Positions 19,090 through 28,299 of a stretch of DNA of 64,000 bases are shown piece by piece; position 1 is the first letter of the stretch; each line of letters starts with the position of its first letter. This DNA comes from an uncultured Blastocatellia bacterium (GTDB taxonomy: Bacteria; Acidobacteriota; Blastocatellia; HR10): contig CALHAI010000004.1 of the NCBI GenBank assembly GCA_937934295.1, positions 62,001 through 126,000 on the forward strand, given 5' to 3'. The notes beneath the pieces are model-generated. The model saw only the letters and a list, made by a program, of their open reading frames with translations, ran no database searches and was not told where the DNA came from. The position numbers and the translations under genes were made by a program.

Positions 19090-19344
19090 TCACTCTGAAA
19101 CCGGCGCGTGCGGTCCTTCGTGCGGAGTACCCCCTTCGCCTTTCGGTCGCGTGATCGTGGAGATGGCATGCTTGAAGATGAGCATCTCCTGTTGCCCGGC
19201 ATCCAGCAGGATCGAGTATCTGTCGAAGCCCTTGATCCGGCCAATTAACCGAATGCCGCTCACCAGGTACACGGTGACCGAGACGTGATCTCGGCGCAAA
19301 GCGTTCAGAAAGGCATCTTGCATCGCCTGCTCGATCCGTTCCAA
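19090..19344 (-). CDS. hfq: RNA chaperone Hfq
   Basis: Sm-fold hexameric RNA-binding protein that pairs small RNAs with mRNAs. It has 84 residues. The Sm1 segment (VTVYLVSGIRLIGRIKGFDR) and Sm2 segment (IFKHAISTI, matching the YKHAIST signature of the proximal face) are clear, with a short Gly/Pro/His tail. It sits 54 bp downstream of miaA, the same miaA-hfq order as in Proteobacteria. Its presence suggests sRNA regulation in this organism. Confidence 0.95.
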   Translation of the reverse strand: MERIEQAMQDAFLNALRRDHVSVTVYLVSGIRLIGRIKGFDRYSILLDAGQQEMLIFKHAISTITRPKGEGGTPHEGPHAPVSE

Positions 19345-19398
19345 GAGGCACCCTCCTTGTCCAAAGATGATCCCCCACGCGTGCGAGCCGAAGCAACT

Positions 19399-20391
19399 CT
19401 AGCCCCCCGCGCAAGGGTTTTCAACCTCGGCGAGGACTCCTTCCCGCATCGGGAGGTCCCACCGCGCGCGGATCATCCGGATGACCGCGCGTTGAACGTC
19501 CGGATCGTCGCCGAAGCCATAGAACCACAGGACGTTCGGTTCGCGGCGAAACCACGTGAGCTGTCGCTTCGCGTAATGGCGCACATCGCGCTGCGTCAGC
19601 TGCATGGCGCGCGCCAACGAGATCTCTCCGCGCAGATACTGTAGGATCCGCCGATACCCGTGCGCTTGAAGCGCCTTGGCCGTCTCCGGGACACCCGAGC
19701 GGAGCAACGCTTGGACCTCTTCGACCCATCCGCGCGCGAACATCTCCTCGGCGCGCCGGTTGATCCGACGATAGAGTTCCTCTCGGGGGGGATCCAACGC
19801 GATCAGGTACAGCCGATGCGCGAGCGAAGGCGGAGCCGGTCGCTCGCGCTGTGCGTCGGAGATGCGCCGCCCGGTCTGAAAGAAATATTCCAGCGCGCGC
19901 GTCGTGCGCGACCAATCGCGCGGATGGATGCGCGCGGCCGCTGCCGGATCCACGCGCTTGAGCAACCGATGCAAGTGCTCCGGCCCGCGTCGTTCGAGGA
20001 GCCGCTGGAGCCGCTCCCGCAGCGCCAAATCCGTCGGCGGAGCGGGGAAGAGCGGTTGCCGCAGCGCTCGGATGTAAAATCCTGTCCCGCCGACGAGGAG
20101 CACGAGCTTCCCTCGCGCTTCGATCGCCTTGATGACCGCGAGCGCCCGACGCGCATATTCCCCCGCCGTGAAATGCTCCGTCGGTTCCAAAACGTCGATG
20201 AGATGGTGCGCGATGCCGCGCCGCTTCTCCGCAGGGACTTTCGCCGTGCCGATGTAGAGCCCCCGATAGAGTTGCACGGAATCGCAGTTGACGATCTCTC
20301 CGTCGAAGAGCTCAGCCAGGACGATCCCCAATTCGCTCTTCCCCGAAGCCGTCGGTCCCACGACAGCCAGAATCGGACGCGCCACGCTCAT
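19399..20391 (-). CDS. miaA: tRNA dimethylallyltransferase
   Basis: Adds a dimethylallyl group to A37 of tRNAs that read UNN codons. It has 330 residues with a P-loop VGPTASGKSELG, the DSVQLYRGLYIGTAK motif, GGTGFYIRAL and the RDVRHYAKRQLTWFRR tRNA-binding stretch. GGGGAGCG precedes MSVARPIL, which also overlaps the stop of a possible 27-codon membrane ORF (ATGA). Upstream residues lack family similarity, so I exclude them. Confidence 0.94.
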   Translation of the reverse strand: MSVARPILAVVGPTASGKSELGIVLAELFDGEIVNCDSVQLYRGLYIGTAKVPAEKRRGIAHHLIDVLEPTEHFTAGEYARRALAVIKAIEARGKLVLLVGGTGFYIRALRQPLFPAPPTDLALRERLQRLLERRGPEHLHRLLKRVDPAAAARIHPRDWSRTTRALEYFFQTGRRISDAQRERPAPPSLAHRLYLIALDPPREELYRRINRRAEEMFARGWVEEVQALLRSGVPETAKALQAHGYRRILQYLRGEISLARAMQLTQRDVRHYAKRQLTWFRREPNVLWFYGFGDDPDVQRAVIRMIRARWDLPMREGVLAEVENPCAGG

Positions 20392-20471
20392 CGCCACGCT
20401 CCCCAAAGGAGTCCGAGCAGCACCAGCGCGCCAAGCAACAGCAGCGCCCCCCACCGTTGTCCTCGCGTCAT
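20388..20471 (-). CDS. Possible 27-residue single-helix membrane protein upstream of miaA
   Basis: A short open frame reads MTRGQRW followed by about 18 hydrophobic residues (ALLLLGALVLLGLL) and ends GAWR; its TGA overlaps the miaA ATG. An in-frame ATG four codons earlier (20483) is also possible. No strong ribosome site is seen. The Arg-before, hydrophobic-core, Arg-after shape is that of a small membrane protein. It could equally be a coupling leader for miaA or chance in G+C-rich DNA. Confidence 0.3.
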   Translation of the reverse strand: MTRGQRWGALLLLGALVLLGLLWGAWR

Positions 20472-20601
20472 GGCTGATCCCATCGGGGCGTCGTTCCCCC
20501 TCTCAGGGGCCAACTCGGCCAACGCCGATCCGCGCCCCACGCCTCGCCATATACGGCGATCTCACAGAACCGACGGAGCGATCGAATCGGCGACGAGCAA
20601 T

Positions 20602-21558
20602 TCATCGGGGGGGATAGTAGATGAACTTGTCCGTGAACCATTGGCTCTCGAACGCGTAGACGCTCGGCAGCGGACGAAACGGGGCCGCCAGACGCACGGC
20701 ATTGACGGCCGCGCGATCTAGCGCCGGAATGCCCGAAGATTGCCGCAACCGCAACTGCAACAGCCGCCCATCTCGCCCGACTTCGAAGATGACGATCACC
20801 GTCACGGGCGCCGACAGCAAGTTCGCCTCCGGGGGGATGAACCAGCGCTGCTGAATCACACGCTCCAGATAGGCGCGGTATTCTTCCATCGCCGCGACCG
20901 CTTGCGCGTTCACCGAGGGCGGGCCCTCCAACGTCACGCCCGAGTGCGGATTGCTGAAGGCCTCGGATGCCGGAGGCGCACTGCTCCCGCGAATCGCCGC
21001 GAGGACGGATTCGGGGATGGGGGCATTGCGACGATCCAAGGCTTCTCCCCGAGCCCCCGGCGCGGGTAACGTCGGCGCCAGGCGCGGGTCCGCCAACGCT
21101 TCTTTCGACGAAGTGCCCGACGCCGGGCGAACCGTCTGCGGTCGATCCTCAATCAATTCCGGCAGCGCGCGGCCACGACCGCTCACCTTCGGCAAGGAAG
21201 AAGAGCCTGTGGGGTTCGGGTTCGGCTCCCCGCGCGCGACCGTCGTGCGCTCGGAGAGGAACTCGGGATGCCGCGGAGGACGCAAGGCCTCGATCCCCGC
21301 CAATTGTCGAATCACCTCAGGCGGCGGCGCATAAAAGGGTTTGTCCAACTCGATGATCTCCGGACGCGGATATCCGATCGCCGCCGATCCCCCCTCCACC
21401 TCTTCCGAGGGGAATGACGCGGGCGTCGCCGAAAAAAGAACGACCGCCAGCAGCATCAGATGAAACGCCAGCGAGACAAGTACCCCTAGCCGTGCTTCTC
21501 TGGTCAGGCGAAGCCGTCCTTCAAGAGCGGGCACCGTTTGGAAGGCGAACCGTTCCAT
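20602..21558 (-). CDS. TonB-like energy transducer / periplasmic bridge protein
   Basis: A 318-residue protein with one N-terminal helix (about residues 24-44, GVLVSLAFHLMLLAVVLF), a long Pro/Glu/Arg-rich disordered spacer across the periplasm (about 50-220), and a C-terminal TonB fold (about 225-318; YLERVIQQRWFIPPE, VIFEVGRDGRLLQLRLRQSSG, ALDRAAVNAVRLAAPFRPLP). It probably couples an inner-membrane motor to outer-membrane transport. ExbB/ExbD are not in this window. A TolA-like role is an alternative. Confidence 0.82.
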   Translation of the reverse strand: MERFAFQTVPALEGRLRLTREARLGVLVSLAFHLMLLAVVLFSATPASFPSEEVEGGSAAIGYPRPEIIELDKPFYAPPPEVIRQLAGIEALRPPRHPEFLSERTTVARGEPNPNPTGSSSLPKVSGRGRALPELIEDRPQTVRPASGTSSKEALADPRLAPTLPAPGARGEALDRRNAPIPESVLAAIRGSSAPPASEAFSNPHSGVTLEGPPSVNAQAVAAMEEYRAYLERVIQQRWFIPPEANLLSAPVTVIVIFEVGRDGRLLQLRLRQSSGIPALDRAAVNAVRLAAPFRPLPSVYAFESQWFTDKFIYYPPR

Positions 21559-21684
21559 CCGTCTTTCTCCATGCTCGCGCGAGGCGATCCCACATCCCGC
21601 TCACGGCGTGCGCGTCCGTCTCTGTCCTTCCTCGCTCAGCTTAAGCGATGTACATACAATGATACCCCGCAAGCCGTCGGAGAA

Positions 21685-22638
21685 TCAACCGATTCCCGCG
21701 CGACGTCCATGTTCCTGAATCGCAGCGAGAATGTGCAACGCCAGGGCGAGCGCCCGACGGCCATCCTCTCCGCTAACCAGCGGCGGCGTCCCTTCCCGCA
21801 CACACCTCAAGAAGGCCTCGAGCTGCGCTCGCAACGGCTCATCCTTCGACACCACGATGCGCTCGTCCGTGATGCGTGGGCGTCCGCCCGAGTCGGCCGA
21901 AGCCATCAGACGATAGACCGCCAGCTCCTGACGCGTATAGTCGAGCGAGATGTACGCGTTCGGTTGAAAGACGCGCAGCTTTCGAACCTTCTCCCGCGAA
22001 ATTCGACTCGCCGTCACATTGGCGACGCAGCCGTTGGCGAACTCCAAACGGGCGTTGGCGATGTCCACGCGATCAGTCAGAATGGGGACCCCAACGGCAT
22101 GCACCGCGCAAACCTCGGCGTCCACCACCGAGAGCAGGATGTCCAGGTCGTGGATCATCAGGTCGAGGACGACGTCAATGTCCAGGCTGCGTTCGGTGAA
22201 CTCGCCCAGACGGTGGACCTCGAAGAACTTCGGCTCGACAAGGAGCGTCGAGAGCGCTCGGACGGCCGGATTGAACCGCTCCAGATGTCCGACTTGCAGG
22301 AGCACCCCTGCCTCGCGCGCACAACGAATCATGCGCTCGGCTTCCTCCAGCGTGCGCGCTATCGGTTTCTCGACAAGGACGGCCACGCCGTTTTTCAGGA
22401 ACTCGCACGCGATCTCACAGTGGCTCTCGGTCGGGACGGCGATGCTCACAGCATCCACCTGACCGAGCAGCTCGCGATAGTCGGCGTAATGGCGGACGGC
22501 ATATTGGGCGGCGATCGCTTCGCCTCGCACACGGTCGATGTCGCAAACACCGACAAGCACCGCTTCCGGAAGCGAAGCGTAGATTCGCGCATGCTCTTTC
22601 CCAATACGCCCGACGCCGATAACGGCCACCCGCAGCAT
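21685..22638 (-). CDS. Gfo/Idh/MocA-family NAD(P)-dependent oxidoreductase
   Basis: A 317-residue sugar-dehydrogenase-type enzyme. The N-terminal Rossmann fold begins VAVIGVGRIGKEHARIYA, the EKPIART motif carries the catalytic-site Lys, and the HDLDILL region in the C-terminal domain carries the conserved Asp/His pair. The substrate is unknown; some members oxidise nucleotide sugars in envelope biosynthesis. It is divergent from a GT39 glycosyltransferase and upstream of the tonB-like gene, consistent with an envelope role (inference). Confidence 0.88.
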   Translation of the reverse strand: MLRVAVIGVGRIGKEHARIYASLPEAVLVGVCDIDRVRGEAIAAQYAVRHYADYRELLGQVDAVSIAVPTESHCEIACEFLKNGVAVLVEKPIARTLEEAERMIRCAREAGVLLQVGHLERFNPAVRALSTLLVEPKFFEVHRLGEFTERSLDIDVVLDLMIHDLDILLSVVDAEVCAVHAVGVPILTDRVDIANARLEFANGCVANVTASRISREKVRKLRVFQPNAYISLDYTRQELAVYRLMASADSGGRPRITDERIVVSKDEPLRAQLEAFLRCVREGTPPLVSGEDGRRALALALHILAAIQEHGRRAGIG

Positions 22639-22743
22639 CGCCTGCTCAAGTGTACGAGAGCGGGAGGAAGGGAGGCAAGCGAGAGCTCTTCGGCCCCGAC
22701 GCCCGCTTGCCCCTCGGTGCGTGTTCCTCTCATAATCTCTTCG

Positions 22744-24399
22744 GTGGATGCGCGCAGGTGGAAGAACGAAGGGCTTCGCGTGCTCCTGCTCGCTGGCTTA
22801 TGCGCGCTCTTCTTCTTCTACCGATTGGGCGCGATGGCGCTCATCGGCCCCGATGAACCGCGCTACGCCCAAGTCGCTCGCGAGATGCTCGCTCGCCATG
22901 ATCCCATTACGCCGACAATCGGCGGACAGCCGTGGTTGGAGAAACCTGCCCTCGCGTATTGGCTGATGGCGCTCAGTATGCGGATCTTCGGCGTGAGCGA
23001 ATTCGCCGCCCGATTCCCATCGGCCTTTCTCGCAACGCTCTTGGCCTTCCTCATCTACGGGGTGGGGCGGCGCGTGCACTCTCCCCTTTACGGAATCCTT
23101 GCGGCCTGCTGTTTCATCGTGAATCCCATGTCCTTTGGATTCGCCCGAGGCGCGACAACGGATATGCCGCTTTCGGCGACGCTCGCCGCTGGTCTCTGCC
23201 TGTTGTTCCTCGCGCTTCAGGAGGCCGTCCCCCGCAAACGAGCCTGGCTGTTCTCCGGCGCCTGTTTTTGCTTCGGGCTGGCCATCTTGGCTAAAGGGCT
23301 CATCGGAATCCTCTTCCCCATTGTGATCGCGGGCAGCTATCTCCTCCTTCACCGACGCGCGGCGATGTGGAATGGGCTTGGGCTCGCACGAGGCAGCCTC
23401 GTCCTGCTGCTCGTGTGTGCGAGTTGGTATGGGCCTATGTTGGCTCGACATGGATGGACGTTTGTGGACGAGTTCTTCATCCAACACCACATCGAGCGCT
23501 ACGTGACCGAACGATTCCGGCATCCCGGGCCCATTTCCTACTATCTCCCCGTCCTGCTCGTCGGCGCTTTCCCTTGGACCCCGCTCCTGATCTCGGCCCT
23601 CGCGCGGCTCTTCATCCAGCGCTACAAGCGAGATCAAAAGGGGTCTGCTGAAGATCAGGCTCTTGAGCGCCTTATGACGTTCGCGGCACTGTGGATGGTC
23701 TGGCCTCTGTCCTTCTTCTCCCTCTCACAATCGAAGCTTCCGGGCTATGTGCTCCCCATCTTCCCGGCGACGGCCTTCTTGGCGGCTCGCGAGATGCTCT
23801 CCCTTTGGAGAAGGGAGGCCGATCGCCTAGCGCGGATCGGAATGCTGATCTTGCCTCTTTTCGTGTCGGCGATCGCCACGCTGGCGCTTTTTTATGCGAA
23901 GAAGGAGCTGGAAGCGTTCGATCCTCTGAAGCACGTGCTCTTTTGGGGAGGACTAGGCGGAGGGCTTCTCGGCCTCGGACTCTCGCTCGCCGCGCGCTCT
24001 AGGGCGCTCCTCGTCTTTGTGCTCCTTTTGTGTGCGGCGAGCGTCCCCAGCGTGCTCTCTACGTTTCAACCGCTGATCGAGAAGAAGGAGTCTTTTCAAG
24101 ACCTGGCCGAGATCGCGCTCCGGGCGTTTCAACCTGGAGAACGACTCATCGGGTACGGATGGTTCCATCACAGCCTGACCTTTTATACCAACGCGCGTTC
24201 GATCTACGACGAGCACGGGAGAGTGCGAGTCCTCTTCTCTCCCCATGAGTTGATCGAGGTCGCACGGCACCTTGGGTCAGTACTTGTGGTGGCCAAACGA
24301 TCGCATGTGAGGCAGCTCCGTGAGTCTCCTCAATTTGAGGTTGAGTTGATCGGGGAGAGGGGCGAGCATGCGCTTTTGCGGGTTAAGCTTTTGGAATGA
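22744..24399 (+). CDS. ArnT-like GT39-family glycosyltransferase
   Basis: Integral membrane transferase that moves a sugar from a polyprenyl-phosphate donor onto lipid or protein. It has about 551 residues with 11-13 hydrophobic segments. The catalytic loop GPDEPRYAQVAREM after the first helix is the family signature, followed by GGQPWLEKPALAYWL and GATTDMPLSATL. The start is uncertain: GTG at 22744 is used here; GTG 22717 and a GTG near 22780 with AAGG upstream are alternatives. A much longer upstream open frame exists but lies antisense to the oxidoreductase. Confidence 0.87.
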   Translation: MDARRWKNEGLRVLLLAGLCALFFFYRLGAMALIGPDEPRYAQVAREMLARHDPITPTIGGQPWLEKPALAYWLMALSMRIFGVSEFAARFPSAFLATLLAFLIYGVGRRVHSPLYGILAACCFIVNPMSFGFARGATTDMPLSATLAAGLCLLFLALQEAVPRKRAWLFSGACFCFGLAILAKGLIGILFPIVIAGSYLLLHRRAAMWNGLGLARGSLVLLLVCASWYGPMLARHGWTFVDEFFIQHHIERYVTERFRHPGPISYYLPVLLVGAFPWTPLLISALARLFIQRYKRDQKGSAEDQALERLMTFAALWMVWPLSFFSLSQSKLPGYVLPIFPATAFLAAREMLSLWRREADRLARIGMLILPLFVSAIATLALFYAKKELEAFDPLKHVLFWGGLGGGLLGLGLSLAARSRALLVFVLLLCAASVPSVLSTFQPLIEKKESFQDLAEIALRAFQPGERLIGYGWFHHSLTFYTNARSIYDEHGRVRVLFSPHELIEVARHLGSVLVVAKRSHVRQLRESPQFEVELIGERGEHALLRVKLLE

Positions 24400-24448
24400 A
24401 GCGACTTGCTTTGGGGAGGCTTTTGGGCTTGTCCTCCGAACTATGCTC

Positions 24449-24477
24449 TTGACAGGCTAAGTAAATTTGACTATATT
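24449..24477 (+). promoter_or_regulatory. Near-consensus sigma70 promoter of hsp20
   Basis: A perfect -35 TTGACA (24449-24454) and TATATT -10 (24472-24477) with an ideal 17-bp spacer. The start codon at 24531 lies about 50 bp downstream, behind AGGAGGTGG. No CIRCE or other heat-shock operator is evident, so expression may be constitutively strong. Confidence 0.8.
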
Positions 24478-24530
24478 TATGTCAGGAAAATTGAGCGTGA
24501 CATACGAAAATTCTTGGCAGGAGGTGGGCT

Positions 24531-25040
24531 ATGTTGGTGAGATGGCGACCTTTCGATGAGTTCTTCAATCTCTATCGAGACATTGACAATATGTTTCGCC
24601 GGGTCTTCCATGAGCTGACCCGGGATTTGGAGGACTGGTTCGCGCCTCGGTCTGAGGAGGAGCGGCTTCCTCGACTCTCCGGCGCTTGGGTTCCGGTTGA
24701 GGCTTTTGTGGAGCAGGGGAAACTGCACCTGCGGGTGGAAGTGCCGGGCGTGGACCCGAAGGATCTGGATATCAGCGTCACGGGCCAGCAGCTGGTGATT
24801 CGCGGTCGGAAGACCTTCGATCGGAAGGTCGAGGAGGCCAACTTCATCCGTCGGGAGATCGCCTATGGGAGCTTCGAGCGGGTGATCCCCCTGCCAGAGG
24901 GCGTGAATACGGACCAGATCGAGGCGACCTATCACAATGGCGTCCTTGAGCTGGTGATGCCGGCCCCGGCGGCGCTGGCGGTGAAGAGAGTTCAAGTGAA
25001 GGTGCTTGAGGCCCCCAAGGCGGCTGAGGCGGCGAACTAG
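24531..25040 (+). CDS. Small heat-shock protein (Hsp20/alpha-crystallin)
   Basis: ATP-independent holdase chaperone, 169 residues. The N-terminal arm (LVRWRPFDEFFNLYRDID) is typical of bacterial class A Hsp20. The alpha-crystallin domain spans about residues 50-140 with VEVPGVDPKDLDISVTGQQL, and ends with the ATYHNGVLEL signature. The usual C-terminal I-x-I anchor is not obvious; VQVKVLE may take its place. It is a single-gene unit with its own promoter and terminator. Confidence 0.95.
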   Translation: MLVRWRPFDEFFNLYRDIDNMFRRVFHELTRDLEDWFAPRSEEERLPRLSGAWVPVEAFVEQGKLHLRVEVPGVDPKDLDISVTGQQLVIRGRKTFDRKVEEANFIRREIAYGSFERVIPLPEGVNTDQIEATYHNGVLELVMPAPAALAVKRVQVKVLEAPKAAEAAN

Positions 25041-25049
25041 ATTCCTCCC

Positions 25050-25072
25050 CCCCCACTTGGGGGCATTTTTCT
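25050..25072 (+). terminator. Rho-independent terminator after hsp20
   Basis: Five C (25050-25054), ACTT loop and five G (25059-25063), then CATTTTTCTT. It lies 10 bp after the hsp20 stop and only a few bases before the next -35 box, so it separates hsp20 from rpoD. Confidence 0.75.
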
Positions 25073-25074
25073 TC

Positions 25075-25104
25075 TTGACAAAAGGTGCTAACCTTCTGTA
25101 CACT
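25075..25104 (+). promoter_or_regulatory. Sigma70 promoter of rpoD
   Basis: TTGACA (25075-25080) and TACACT (25099-25104) with an 18-bp spacer. Transcription would start near 25111, leaving a leader of about 195 nt before rpoD. Confidence 0.72.
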
Positions 25105-25173
25105 CAGGTGGTTCTGTTGAGAGGGTGGAAGTTTCTGGCACCTGATGTCATACAAGGGATGGAACGAGCGCGT

Positions 25174-25197
25174 GTCCCCAAGCGGGTGCTTGGGGAC
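25174..25197 (+). promoter_or_regulatory. Perfect 10-bp hairpin in the rpoD leader
   Basis: GTCCCCAAGC, loop GGGT, GCTTGGGGAC form a perfect 10-bp stem inside the long 5' leader of rpoD. No T tract follows, so it is not a standard terminator. It may be a stability or regulatory element; there is no direct evidence of function. Confidence 0.5.
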
Positions 25198-25306
25198 TCC
25201 GGCATATGACGAACGAGGAGCCAAAGCCCTCGATACGGGACAAAGCTTGGTCGCTTCGTCGGAAGAGCAACGCATGGAGACGACCTGACATCCACTAAGC
25301 GTGAGG

Positions 25307-26920
25307 ATGATGACGAAGGAGGAGATCTTGCTGGACTCCATGGATGATGCGCTCCTCATGGAAGAAGATCCCTCGTCGCTGGAGGAGGGATTCGTCCGCG
25401 AGGACTTCTTAGACTTCGCCTATCCGGAGGAAGAATTTGAAGAGGGGTTGGAAGGGTTCCCTGAAGGAGAGGTCCTGGAAGAAGAGATCGCGGGAGAGGG
25501 GGAGGCCGAAGAGGTCGAGGCGGTTGATGCCATTCGGACCTATTTCCGGGAGATCGCTTCGACGCCGCTTTTGACGCAAGAAGGGGAAGTCATGCTAGCC
25601 AAGCGTATCGAGCGCGGGCAGCGCTTGGTGCGCAAGGCGCTCTCCCGTTCGCCGATTGTGGTCATGGAGCTCTTGGCACTGGGCGAGCGGCTCCGCAAGG
25701 GGGAGATCGACGTGGAGGAGCTTGTGGACGCGGAGAGTGAGGCATCGTCCGAGGAGCGGTTGCGTCAGTTGAAGGCGCGCGTGCTTGAGATCCTCGATGA
25801 GGTGAAGAAGCTCTATCGGCGCTGCCAGAGGCAGGCCGAGCAACTCCGCATGCTGCGCCAGGAGGGGGCGCGTCGGCGTCGGCTCCTGCGGCAATTTCAG
25901 GAGACACGGATCTTGCTCTCGCGCAAGATTCGGGAGTTGGACCTCGCGCCTTCGGTGCGCGAGCGACTGATCAGCAAGATTCGAGAGGCAGGTGAGCAGT
26001 TGCGACGGGCTCGGGAACAGCGGCAACATGCCGAAGAGGCTCTGGCACGGAGCCGGCGCAAGGACAACAGCGAGTTGCGCGCGCGTGTGCGGGTGGCTCG
26101 GCGGCGCGTGAGGGAGCTGGAGGAGCGGTATGGGGCGGCGTTGCAGGACCCGGCGCGGACGCTGGAGCAGATCGCGCGAGGCGAGCAACAGTCCGAGCAG
26201 GCGCGGAAGGAGCTGACAGAGGCGAACCTCCGTCTGGTGATCGCCTTCGCCAAGCGATATGCGCACTTGGGATTGCCGCTTTTGGACCTCATCCAAGAGG
26301 GGAACATTGGCTTGATGAAGGCCGTCGAGAAGTTCGACTATCGCCGGGGCTATAAGTTCTCGACCTATGCCGTGTGGTGGATTCGGCAGGCGATTCGGCG
26401 GGCGATCTCGGACAAGGCGCGGACGATTCGGCTTCCCGTGCACGTGACGGACACGCTGGAGCGCGTCCGGCAAGTGACGCGGGAACTCAGCGAGAAGCTC
26501 GGGCGCGAGCCGACGCCGGCCGAGATCGCGCGGAAGGTGGGGATCACGACTGAGAAGTTGCGACAACTCATGGAGGCCGCGCAGGGGCCCGTCTCGCTGG
26601 AGACGCCCATGTTCGAGAACGAGGAGGTTCGGCTCGGCCATCTCATCCCGGACAAGAGCTCCAACAATCCGATCGAGCTGGCGATTCAGAATAATCTCAA
26701 GCGTGTGACGGAGGAGTCGCTACAGGTCCTCACCCCTCGCGAGCAAACGATTATTCGGATGCGGTTCGGCCTGAACCCGCAGGGGGAGGAATATACACTG
26801 GAGGAGATTGGCAAGCATCTTGGCGTCACGCGCGAGCGCGTCCGTCAGATCGAAGCTCGAGCGCTGGCGAAGCTTCGACATCCAGCGATCAGTTCCAAGC
26901 TCAAGTCCTTCTTGGGTTGA
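25307..26920 (+). CDS. rpoD: Principal sigma factor RpoD (sigma70 group 1)
   Basis: Housekeeping sigma factor. An acidic N-terminus (region 1.1-like, residues 1-70) is followed by region 1.2 ([16 protein letters not shown]), a long non-conserved helical Arg/Glu-rich insert (about 115-295), region 2 ([20 protein letters not shown] and [15 protein letters not shown] for -10 recognition), region 3, and region 4.2 ([20 protein letters not shown]) for -35 recognition. These fit the TTGACA/TATAAT promoters seen nearby. GTG 25301, ATG 25307 and ATG 25310 are all possible starts. rho follows after 5 bp. Confidence 0.96.
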   Translation: MMTKEEILLDSMDDALLMEEDPSSLEEGFVREDFLDFAYPEEEFEEGLEGFPEGEVLEEEIAGEGEAEEVEAVDAIRTYFREIASTPLLTQEGEVMLAKRIERGQRLVRKALSRSPIVVMELLALGERLRKGEIDVEELVDAESEASSEERLRQLKARVLEILDEVKKLYRRCQRQAEQLRMLRQEGARRRRLLRQFQETRILLSRKIRELDLAPSVRERLISKIREAGEQLRRAREQRQHAEEALARSRRKDNSELRARVRVARRRVRELEERYGAALQDPARTLEQIARGEQQSEQARKELTEANLRLVIAFAKRYAHLGLPLLDLIQEGNIGLMKAVEKFDYRRGYKFSTYAVWWIRQAIRRAISDKARTIRLPVHVTDTLERVRQVTRELSEKLGREPTPAEIARKVGITTEKLRQLMEAAQGPVSLETPMFENEEVRLGHLIPDKSSNNPIELAIQNNLKRVTEESLQVLTPREQTIIRMRFGLNPQGEEYTLEEIGKHLGVTRERVRQIEARALAKLRHPAISSKLKSFLG

Positions 26921-26925
26921 AGGCT

Positions 26926-28134
26926 ATGGGAGAGAAGCGGGAGGAGTTTCACACCGGACACGATGCCTCATCGCAGCCGGCTATGACGAAAAACGATCTC
27001 ATCCTGATCGAGGGCGTCCTGGAAGTCTTGCCAGAAGGGCACGGCTTTCTGCTGTCGCCCGAAAACGGGTATATTCCGAGCCCGGACGACATCTACGTCG
27101 CGCAATCGCAGATTCGCCGCTTCAAGATGCGCACCGGCGATGTCGTGTGCGGGCTCTCTCGTCCTCCACACGATGACGAGCGGTATTTCGCGCTGGTGCG
27201 CGTGGAGACGATCAACGGCGAACCTCCAGACAGGCGGCGAGAGACGCCTCCGTTTGAGACGCTCGTCCCGTTGTTCCCAGAAGAGCGGTTCCGTCTGGAG
27301 ACGACGCCGGACAACCTCTCGGCGCGGGTGATGGATTTGCTGACGCCGATCGGCAAGGGGCAGCGCGGATTGATCGTCGCTCCGCCGCGGACGGGGAAGA
27401 CGATGCTCCTGCAGACGATCGCCAATTCGATTACCCGCAACCATCCGGAGGTGAAGCTGATCGTTTTGTTGATTGACGAGCGTCCGGAAGAAGTCACCGA
27501 CTGGGAACGGAAGGTGCACGGTGAGATCGTCGCCTCCACGTTCGATCAGCCGGCAGAGCGGCATGCCCGCGTGGCGGAGATGGTCCTGGAGAAGGCCAAG
27601 CGGCTCGTCGAGTACGGCAATGACGTGGTGATCCTGCTGGACTCGATCACCCGCCTGGCGCGGGCGCACAACTCCATTGTGGAGCGGAGTGGTCGGACGC
27701 TGACCGGTGGGATTGACGCCAGCGCCATGGAGAAGCCCAAGCGCTTCTTCGGTGCCGCGCGCAACCTCGAAGATGCGGGGAGTCTGACGATCATCGCGAC
27801 CGCGCTCATCGATACCGGGTCGCGCATGGATCAGGTCATCTTCGAGGAGTTCAAGGGGACGGGCAACATGGAGATCCACCTGGATCGCGCGTTGGCGGAC
27901 AAGCGCGTCTTCCCGGCCATCGACATCCACCGATCGGGAACGCGGCGAGAAGAACTCCTGATCCCGCCTCAGGATTTGAATCGCATTATCGTCTTGCGTC
28001 GCGTCCTGGCCACGCTCTCGCCGGTCGAGGCCATGCAGCTCATGTTGGAGCGCTTGGCGAAGACGAAGACGAATGCGGAGTTTCTGAACTCGCTCCAGGT
28101 CGAATCGGAGCGAGCCGCGTCGTCTCGACGTTGA
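26926..28134 (+). CDS. rho: Transcription termination factor Rho, without N-terminal helical subdomain
   Basis: Hexameric RNA-dependent ATPase that ends transcription. The cold-shock-type primary RNA site ([14 protein letters not shown]...[19 protein letters not shown]) begins within about 30 residues of the start, so the usual N-terminal SAP-like helical subdomain (about 47 residues in E. coli) is missing or replaced. The ATPase core has Walker [25 protein letters not shown], Walker [16 protein letters not shown] and the arginine-finger region SGTRREELL. The length is about 402 residues. ATG 26926 is used; an in-frame ATG at 26983 is an alternative. Confidence 0.95.
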   Translation: MGEKREEFHTGHDASSQPAMTKNDLILIEGVLEVLPEGHGFLLSPENGYIPSPDDIYVAQSQIRRFKMRTGDVVCGLSRPPHDDERYFALVRVETINGEPPDRRRETPPFETLVPLFPEERFRLETTPDNLSARVMDLLTPIGKGQRGLIVAPPRTGKTMLLQTIANSITRNHPEVKLIVLLIDERPEEVTDWERKVHGEIVASTFDQPAERHARVAEMVLEKAKRLVEYGNDVVILLDSITRLARAHNSIVERSGRTLTGGIDASAMEKPKRFFGAARNLEDAGSLTIIATALIDTGSRMDQVIFEEFKGTGNMEIHLDRALADKRVFPAIDIHRSGTRREELLIPPQDLNRIIVLRRVLATLSPVEAMQLMLERLAKTKTNAEFLNSLQVESERAASSRR

Positions 28135-28143
28135 GGCGTGGCG

Positions 28144-28176
28144 CGCCCTCGAGGGCGGGATTCCGGTCTCGGAATC
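28144..28176 (+). other. Two adjacent hairpins after rho
   Basis: A 14-bp palindrome CGCCCTCGAGGGCG (28144-28157) is followed by GATTCC-GGTCTC-GGAATC (28159-28176). There is no T tract. They begin 10 bp after the rho stop and may protect or end the transcript. Confidence 0.4.
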
Positions 28177-28236
28177 GTGGAGACGTGGTCCTCAAGATCA
28201 CGTGGAAGTTGGCCCTTTTCCCCAAACAAGCAGCTC

Positions 28237-28264
28237 TTGACTTCTCGGTTCACTGAGCTATAAT
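28237..28264 (+). promoter_or_regulatory. Sigma70 promoter of the small secreted protein gene
   Basis: TTGACT (28237-28242) and a perfect TATAAT (28259-28264), 16-bp spacer. An AAGGAGG ribosome site (28284-28290) lies 9 bp before the ATG. This is one of the strongest promoter and ribosome-site pairs in the window. Confidence 0.8.
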
Positions 28265-28299
28265 GGGAACCACCAGAGAAATTAAGGAGGGATGGAGCT

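Noticed and set aside
21538..22743. Long + strand open frame continuing upstream of the GT39 gene
   Set aside because: It lies antisense to a clear Gfo/Idh/MocA oxidoreductase, has Arg/Asp/His-rich shadow composition and no family similarity; the glycosyltransferase begins near 22744.
25159..25209. 16-codon leader peptide (MERARVPKRVLGDSGI) in the rpoD leader
   Set aside because: The possible ribosome site is one base from the ATG and the frame spans the hairpin; no sign of attenuation codons.
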